Notes under the pieces: generated by a model
Told to the model about the DNA's origin: nothing
The model's input: the letters and a program-made list of their open reading frames with translations, nothing else
Databases searched by the model: none
Source of the DNA: Leptasterias polaris
Lineage: Eukaryota; Echinodermata; Asteroidea; Forcipulatida; Asteriidae
DNA length: 64,000 nt
Assembly: GCA_037783415.1 (NCBI GenBank)
Contig: JAZGTN010000085.1
Coordinates: forward strand, 4,459,501 to 4,523,500
Direction: 5' to 3'
In this document: positions 52,301 to 61,300 of the stretch, piece by piece
Numbering within the stretch: position 1 is the stretch's first letter
Layout: each line of letters starts with the position of its first letter
Translations under genes and position numbers: made by a program

Positions 52301-55300
52301 ACTGGCTGCTTGACATTTGTCCCTTGATACAGTGTACGGCATGCCATTGTGCTTTTTGTTCCAGCACAGAGAAGTTGGACTACAAAAAGCCCGGAGCATT
52401 TACTCAAGATAACCTTCAAGTGGTTTAGCAAGGTCATTATCTCTTCCTCTGTGTAATCTATCGGGGTATTCCAAGCAACCATCTGAGCTTACGATGCCAG
52501 TTTTTCAGGACCTGTTTGTGAGGAACGGATTGTTGTTATAATGAGGTTTGCGTTGATGTTCTTTCTATCGTTTGTCTATGTCAAGGGGTTGTGTATGATA
52601 GAAATGGTGTGCATTGTGTAAACAATTTTGCTATGAATCCTATGGAAACACGTGGCCGGACTTTCAGCGCAATTTCATAGAGCTGCTCCAGCAGACAATT
52701 TTGTGCTTAATAATTTTCTGCTGAGCAAAACTATGCAGGCAACCACTCAAAGACGGTACATGTGATACCTTATTATTTTGGCTGGTTACCTTATTTTGTG
52801 CTTAGCTACTTTTGTGCTTAAGCAGACCTGTAAAAATGGGCTCAACATTTTATTTACATTTTGGAAATATTCATTATTTAACCTTTAGAATAAATTGAAA
52901 ATAGGGCATTTGAACAATGCTTAAATTACATGGAAGTGAAAGTCTGTCTTAAATTAAACCAAAGTCCCCAACACAACCAGACACTCTTCTGGCTAGAACC
53001 ATGGCTGTAATGATTATCAGTAATATGGCCAGGGCATAGACAAATCGGCCCAATAATATCCAACTGTGTAATGGCAGCGCTGATTTTGACTAGTCCTATC
53101 TCTTAGCATTGCCTAGGACTAGTCCTAAGTTAGGAAGAGTTTTGTGAAATCGACCCCCTGAACACTTATCATACAAGAGTAGGGGTAAACCATACATGTA
53201 GCATAGAGCAGTTAGGCATGTAGCAAGCACCCTTGTTTGCAGGTTTTTTTCAGGCTTGCAAGCTACATGTATAGTGATTAAGTTTGCTTAAATGAGGCAT
53301 CCTTGATTTCATTACCAGTGTATAATAATAATAGTAATTATGGTTAAGAAACCTTAAGTTACTGACTATTAAGCATACTGGTTCGGCTGGCTGGTCATGG
53401 TTAATTTCTGCCTATAGCCCCATTTCACACTAGGCGGATTTCCAGGTCCGACAAATGTAAAATCCCTGGAACATTTGGATGACTTTTTCACACTTGAGTT
53501 GTTAACCCTGGCCATGTCCTAGCAAACTCCTGGCCTTGCCCCAAGAAACAGTTTGCAGGGCTCAGATTTTGGATGGATCCACAATGAGACCGCAGGGCTG
53601 TTTGGCAAGGTCCCTTGTGAAATCTTCCCAAATTTGCCTCCATTATGGACAGTATAAAACATTGTTGTCCTTTCAGACGAGGTTTGTTTAGTAAAATGTC
53701 GTAACCATGCTAAAATCATGGAGGTAGTTCTACCTCCATGCTAAAATTAAGCAAGGGACCCTTGCTAAATTGATGTCCTGTGATAGTAAGTGCTTTATGT
53801 ATACAGTGAATGAAAATTTATCATATCACCTTGTTTTGGCATAGTACAGTTTATCTGTTAATTTGTATACATGCTGCTGGATGGTGTAAAAGCCAGGTGC
53901 TTTTACTCTGCCTGACCACAGAGGTGTGAAGCGTACCATTGTTGTCACTCTGTGTTATGCCATCACTAACTAAATTATAGCATGTGATGGTTGTTTGTTC
54001 TGCACATGTTAAACACTATCACTAAATGAAAAACCAAGGTGTTTTGTAATCATTTAGAGCACAATGCCAAACCTGGTACTTTGTTCTTGCTTGGAGGCAA
54101 TAAGATTAATGTAAATTTGTACTGCCAGGACATCTCAAGAGGCACCAAGGCAGGGAGGCAATTGCCTCTGTTGCTGCTGTGTAGTATCCTTAAAGCTGTA
54201 TTTTATACACATATTGATCCTAAACCACCATGGGAATGTAATTTACAAAAAAAGATCCATGTGGACAGACTGATACATTTAAATGTGGATAAGTGTTTAA
54301 CTTCAAACATTAAACCACTTTCACAATATTAGTTTAGAAGAAAGACTTTAGAAATATCCGGAAACATGACAATATAGCCCACTTAAACATGGCAAATTAC
54401 ATTTAAAAGGGCAAGTTTGTTTCTACTTTAACTGTAAATTTGTTTCTTGTCTTGCTTGTATTCTGCAGCCGGATCCAGAAGAAGAGAGTCTTTACATCAC
54501 CAAGCATGGTCGTCTCAGCTTCGTCGATCTCGCCGGCAGTGAGAAGGTGAAAGAGTTGGGTAACTCATCAGGAGAGTTGCTCTCCGAGACAACCAATATC
54601 AACAAGAGTTTACTGACACTCGGTGAGTTCCTCAATCACAAGTAATTGTTGGACCCTTCCCGCCCAAATAAGCAGTCTCCCTTATTAACAGTGATCCGCT
54701 GGCCAAATGCCAGTTAAAACACCTGGGGTCGATTTCACAAAGCACTAAGATTCATCTTAAGATGAGTTATCAGTATTACCATAGTGATTTGCATTGTGAC
54801 ATCACTCTTTGCTAAGCAACTGCGATGGATTTGCAGTTACGATCAATCTTAACTCTTTGTGAAATCGGCCCCTGGGCCCAATTTCATAAAGCCTGTAAGC
54901 ACAAAAACTTGCTAAGCACAAAAAATATTGCTTAACGAAAACAGGTTACCTGCCAACATTCCATAAAGAAAATTGTTGGGACTGGTGCCCCACTAATTTT
55001 TGGCTAAGCAAATAAATTTTCCAAGCAGTATTTTTGCTAAACAGCTTTTTGAAATTGGGCCCTGTCACAATTGAAATTTTTCCGCCCTAGAATTGGGCCC
55101 TAATATTTAGGACTCTGTATCTGTGTACAGCACAGAGGAAGAGTCCTATATAGGGCTAGGGCAAACCCTGCAAATGTGCATCCTTCCCAGCCCTACCTAA
55201 ACCTCAGCATCATCAGCAGTTCAGACTTCTCCTGAAGACGAGCAAAGAATACTGTTCCAAATATTGAGAACACACCGGTTCTTTTTTAGAGCCAACACTT

Positions 55301-58300
55301 CTCCCAAAAGAGATTTATACATAGTTGTACCCGCAAGTATAATGTGTTTTTGCATTCTTATTTCACATTAATTTCTACTTTGGAGGATGGGTGTGGTCTA
55401 ATTGGAAAGTTCTGTATGACCTACATGTACACTAACAAATGTCAACAAATCTTTGGATAGCCCTTTATTTGAAACAAAAATTGACCCTTTGCACCAACAT
55501 CACACCCGGCTACAGGCTGCTACATGTACGTTCACCATTTTGGGAATCAAATTGCATGTACAAATGGTAGGCATAAACGCTGCATCGCCTAAAATGCGCA
55601 CTGTACTGTAGAACACACACAGCTTACACTCTGTGTGGTCAATCTTTTGTTTTGTAAACTGAAGAAAAACTTGGGTTTTTTTTCAACACTGTTAAAAACA
55701 CTGTGTGGACGGGGACGTGTGTAAGTCCACATAGTGTTTAGTCCCAATGTGTGGATTGATTTTGTTTGTGTTCAGGTGCACACTTAATTTGTTTTGCTTA
55801 AACGGAGGGATATTTATTGAACCCCCCTCCCCCCGAATGGCGTAATCAAGATTATTGAGCTGATGACATCAGGGCCCAGTTTCATGGCGCTGCTTAACGG
55901 TCAGCTAATTTTCGTGCTCACTACAGTACAGCAGAAAAAATTTGCTTAAAAGCATTAAGCGTATTTCACAGGTTAGCAAGAAAATTAGGCAGACAGCTAG
56001 TGCGTTCACCATGGATTTGCATTGTTACGTCATTCATTTTTATCGATATAAGCACTGGAAAGTTTGCATGCCTTTTCATGTGCTTATAGTTAGCAGCACT
56101 ATGAAATGGAAACTCTTGCAGTAAGCACAAAATTAGTCAGTAAGTAGCTCTATGAAAATTGGGCACAGATAGCTTGGGTCAATACACGGCTTAGAACAGC
56201 TTTGGGGTTTACCAAAGTGTTTCTCTGAAACATAAAGCATCCATGTTGAATGTTTTCCTCAGGAATCAACTAAGCTTCATAGAATTAGAGCCCAGAATGA
56301 TTAAAGATGTGTCTCTTCATTTGCAGGGAATTGTATATCAGCATTGAGTGATAACCGGAAGCGTTCAGGTCATATACCATACAGGGACAGTAAACTGACC
56401 AAGCTTCTAGCAGACAGTCTAGGTGGCAATGGCATCACCCTAATGGTAGGAAATAGTTGAAGTATTCCTTCTTCAATAAATCTCTGTAAAAGGGACACGT
56501 TGCCTTGGATTGGGCGAGTTGGTCTATGAAAAGCGTTTGAAACCGTTTGTTATGAAATGCATGGTTAGAAAGATGTTTTAAAAGTAGAATACAATGATCC
56601 ACACAAATATGCCTCGAAATTGCGTCATTTTCCTTTTACATCGTGAACTAACAATGGCACGCCATTTTGTAGAGTCAAATTGTTGGCTCCTCAAAATGGC
56701 GGACTGTGTTAGTTCGCAAAGTAAAAGGAAAACCATGCAATTTTGAGGCATACTTGTGTGGATCATTGTATTCTACTTTTAAAACATCTTTCTAACCATA
56801 TGCATTTTATAACAAACGGTTACAAACGCTTTTCATAAACCAACTCGCCTGATCCAAGGCAACGTGTCCCTTTAAGAGTCAAGACTCTGGAATCTTTCTC
56901 TTTAATGACTTTGGTAGGCCTGGGATTTCATCTTTGATAGGGCAAGGCCATTTTCATCTTGCAAAGGGCACTTCCATTGGGGAATCTTAAAGTCTATGGG
57001 AAATATTTGAAGGGGCACCAAGGCCAAGAATGGGGCTACAGAAACCATGGTGTCCCTACCTCTGTGTGATTCCAGGCCTGGTTTTCACTCAAAGATCTAA
57101 AGTTATGTTACTGTACCTTCTCTACAACAGCTATTCAAAAATCCAGAAAAGAGGAACAGTAAAAATCTTCTCTTTAAGGTATTATACAGGATTGGTAGAG
57201 CTGACAAAACAGTCGCAAAGTTCATGTTTTGTGTGATTAACCATATACATAAAATAACAAACCTGTGAAAATTTCAGCTCAATTGGTCATCGAGGTCACG
57301 AGAAAATAGTGAAAAGAGACCTTATGTGTTTTCTGGTTTTCAAACATCGAGTTTATTATCACGCATGATAAAAACTATTGTTTTACTCATTTCTCAGAAA
57401 CGATAGCATTTTAGGCAGAAATATTTTAAGGAACCCTTTCTACCATTACTTACTTTAAATCATGTAAGTTATGTGTGAATCTGTGAACATTTGTGTTTTT
57501 CGATCTTACCAATAGTGTACAGGCCTTTAAAATTCACATATTCAGACAACTAGTTTTATGGCTGCTTTTTAGACTTTATTTCCCATTTAAGTATGTTTCA
57601 AATGACTGTTGTTAATGTTTTCTTTTGTAAAGTTGAACTATAGCCCCTTTTAGATTTAGCAAATTTCCTGGGAGATTCCTGGGTAATTTGCTTGACTTTT
57701 GCACACTCAAATTGTTATCTCTAGCAAACTTCAAATAGCCATTCCCCATGAAATAGCTACCCCTGCTGGGGAGTAGGGTTAAACGCGGATAGCATACTGA
57801 GTTTCATACTGAAACTGTTTTAAAACAAACTATGGGTTGGTGGTTGTTGTTGTTTTGTTTTTTTGTGGGGTTTTTTCTCTACCACTGCAACTTCAAGGTT
57901 AGGGCTACACTTAACTGATGTGGGCTGTCGACCCAATTCAACTGTCACCAGGGGCACGTTGTTACCTACTCCTGGAGCTGAAACAGGGTTATCCCCTTCA
58001 AAGTCTGTAAGAATGTAGGCATGGGTATCATCCACTAGGAGCCTGACTGGTAGAGCAGAATGCTCTACATGTACCTTCACAACCTTTTACGAACCAACAC
58101 TGGTTAAATGCCTTTCTCAAGTGCACAAGTGTCATGACCGGGATTCGAACCCACACTCTGCTGCTGATAACACTAGTCGACCTTGGGTCCGGTGAACTAG
58201 ACTGTTTGACCAGAGGAGTTTCCTGGGGTTTTATTTCATGGGAATTGACTTTGTTATGTGAGAATTCTCATGCCAGTCCTTAATATTGTATTATCACTTG

Positions 58301-61300
58301 TGATTATTTTTTAGATTGCGTGTATCACCCCTTCCTCATACTGTATATCTGAATCATTGAGTACGTTACGCTACGCCAACCGTGCCAAGAGAATAAAGAA
58401 CAAACCAGTCATCAGAATGGTATGTACATGTAGATTGATTAGTAATGGGAGACTTTGAAACGCTATAGGTTGCTGCAGACTTGCCAGGTAAATTTCCATT
58501 GATTACGCAGTTCTGAGCATGCGCACATTACCGAGAACAATGGATTTACCTGGTAAGTCTGCTGCCACCTAGCGTCCCCAAAAGTCCCCTGTTATCTTTA
58601 AGCGGAAAAACATGCTTACATTTAATAGATTTTATATTATAATCAAGTTAGAGGAAAGTCACTTTGCATGGTGGAGTTACAGTCTGGTAAAGTTTGCAGT
58701 AACATCATGTTAACCTCTCTGTGAATATGGTGGTAAAAAAAAACACAAAAAAAAACAGTGGTGTAAAAACCTGAACATTACAATTAGTATGCTCTGACCA
58801 TCTTCAGGAGAATAAAGACAATTCTCTTGAAGATGATCAGAACGTCAAGTTGTTAAACCACCGATTCTTTTTGGAACCACCACAACTCATAGAGAGAGAT
58901 CATTACATGGCTAATGCAAACCTCACTAGAAGTTTGTAGTTTAAACAAATTGTGTTTCAAGAAGGTGTTTTGAAAAGCTATGTATTCTTGTGTGAAGCTA
59001 GGCTTTATTATTTTTTTTCATTCCAAAGTGATGTCAGAAAAATGTCAACAAGTAGTGTTTGAATGTAGGTAAAAATGGAGAATTTTCCATTAACTCTATA
59101 CAGGCCTGTCAAAAAAAGGGCCGAGAAACCTGAGACTTTCAACGAGGGATAAAATTCAAAATTTGACTTTTTTTCAGAAATTTGACCTTATGATTTAGAA
59201 AATCAAACTTCAAGTTTCAGTGCTGATTTTTACTGCCTTTCTTTTTATTAGAAATCATACTTTTGTAAATTGTTGATTGATATTAAAGTACATGTATGTG
59301 TTAAAAAAATGTTTGATAAGTGCCATGAAACCAAACTACATTGTGGCCAGGATGTACACAATACACAGACGGACAAATTCATAATTTCTTATACATGTAA
59401 ATGTGTTTGTAGTCTTTGTTATCTCAATACAAGCAAAGGCAAGAACCATCTAAAACTGTGATCAAAATGAACTGTTTTGGGGGGTTTAGTAACTACAGAT
59501 TGTACGTTTAAAACTTGGAAAACATGGAAAATTGTCAATTCATTACTATGACCTTTTGGGTTAAATGAAAGTAGTTTAAATTTTGCAGCCTTTTGCAGCC
59601 ACTGTGTTACGCATTTAGGTACAAGCCACTTTTGGCGGCTAAGTTCTCTAAAGGGCTAATGCGACATCTGTTCTACCATCCACAAATGACCCATGCGCAT
59701 TCTTTATAACCTTCTCAGGATCCCAGAGAGAAACTTATCCTTAGCCTCAAGAGAGAAGTCAAACTTCTACGCAACGAAAACGTCTACCTCAAAAAGCGTC
59801 TTGAATTCCCGAGCCCCACCAAGCCGTCTCCAATGAGGAGAAACGACACGGACGACAGCCTCTCCATTCACACGTTCTCTGAAGAAGATCTATCAGGAAA
59901 CAGGACTCCGATTCCTGGAGATTTTAATCGGTCTAAGGGAGAGTCTAAGACACCGCTGCAGACAGACAACAGGAAGGAGAGAGAGTTAAAGAGGAGAGAA
60001 ACTGACAGGTAGTGACTTTAGAATCTAAAACTTATTTTGTTAGAGGCAAGATACTTACAAATTTAACCACTGGCCAGAGTCCGTAAGTTTTAATAATATT
60101 GAACCAGTTACCCCAAAACTTGACTTTAGTCAGGAAGTGTACTTGTGAATGCTCAAGCTTTTCAACTGCAAACCTCCTCCTAAAAGTGATGCAAGTTTTG
60201 AAAAAGGAAGAACAATTGTTCGTCCAGTTGAAATATTTCTGGTCTAGTTAAAAAAAGTGTATTTACAAGACCTGGGGTTGATTTCACAAAGAGGTACATG
60301 TAAGAATGATCAAGCATAACATGTGTATTAATCGTAATTGCTAAGCACAGTGTGATGTCACAACACAAATCTCGATGGTGAGATTGACAACACTTGTCAT
60401 AAAGGTACACATATACAGGATTGGTAAGGAAAGAAAAGTAATTGTTTGATTTTAGTCTCAAAGCCTACTGATTATGAAGTTCATTCTAGAACCATTTTTT
60501 TCTGTGAAATATTTTCCGCTCAAATGAAGTTATATTCGAGAATGCTGTTTCTAAAATTCAACAAGTTCAAAACACCGCTGCTCGCCTCGTCTCACTCACA
60601 CCTCGTTCCCAACATATTACTCCCATCTTACAAGAACTCCACTGGCTCCCGATCAAACTGCGTATCGTATATAAGTTAAATCTTCTCACTTTCAAAGCTC
60701 TTCATGACCTATTTCCTGACTATATATCTGATCTTCTCCGTAAATATATTGCTCTTCGATCTGCTGGCCGAACCCTACTGACGCAAACTACTTTTCCCAC
60801 TAAATTCTATGGTCAAAGAGCCTTCAACTTCATTGCACCTCATTATGAAATGACTTACCTCTTCATATTCGCCAAGCTGGCTCTCTTTAGATTTTCAAGG
60901 GACTTTTAAAAACTCATTTGTTTGAATCTTGATTTGTTTAACTTGCTTTTATATTCATTGCATTGTTTTATGTTTTGTGTTGCGCATAGAGGCTCCTGCA
61001 TTATGCGCTATATAAATATCTCGTATTATTATTATTACCTGAAAAACTAAATAAACAGCTGATTTCTGTCAGTAATGACTCCCACACCTGATTTCATACA
61101 ATCAAGAAGATTTGACAGCAGGTGTGTGAGGGTTCACAGTGGATTTTTTGCATCACTGATCTGCTTACCAACCTGCTTACAAGTTAGCATGCCTTTTGTT
61201 TTGCTTATGGAAAGCAGTGGTCATGAACCCAAAACCGCACTAGCGATCCCAGAAGACATTTTGCTTACCGGGTTTATGAAATTGCCCCTGGTTACTTGTT

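Larger units (their letters stand above)
49855..54468 (+). other. KIF12 intron 7
   Basis: 4.6 kb. Holds two adjacent foldback/TIR elements (49979-50194, 50195-50546), a hairpin (50761-50803), the second tRNA-like repeat (51715-51938), a TIR element (52665-52843), half of another (53081-53160), and two AGCCCC-type repeats. A G-run lies at about 50839. Stretches 50900-51700 and 53760-54460 show nothing recognisable. Confidence 0.75.
54623..56326 (+). other. KIF12 intron 8
   Basis: 1.7 kb. Holds three TIR elements (54725-54872, 54874-55063, 55872-56167). The first two lie side by side. The part between 55064 and 55870 shows no clear element apart from a short CTAAAATGCGCACTGTACTG repeat shared with intron 4. 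Confidence 0.75.
56446..58314 (+). other. KIF12 intron 9
   Basis: 1.9 kb, mostly made of elements: a TTAA-type foldback (56487-56875), a second TTAA-type element (57173-57531) and a tRNA-related repeat ending near 58214. A stretch at 57641-57780 (ATAGCCCC...) resembles 53414-53560 in intron 7. Confidence 0.75.
58420..59718 (+). other. KIF12 intron 10
   Basis: 1.3 kb. Holds a small foldback element (58447-58590) and a hairpin (58793-58841). 58900-59700 shows nothing recognisable. Confidence 0.7.

Noticed and set aside
58139..58214. Functional tRNA gene with a long variable arm (minus strand)
   Set aside because: A perfect B box but poor stems, and it is the end of a longer repeat body.
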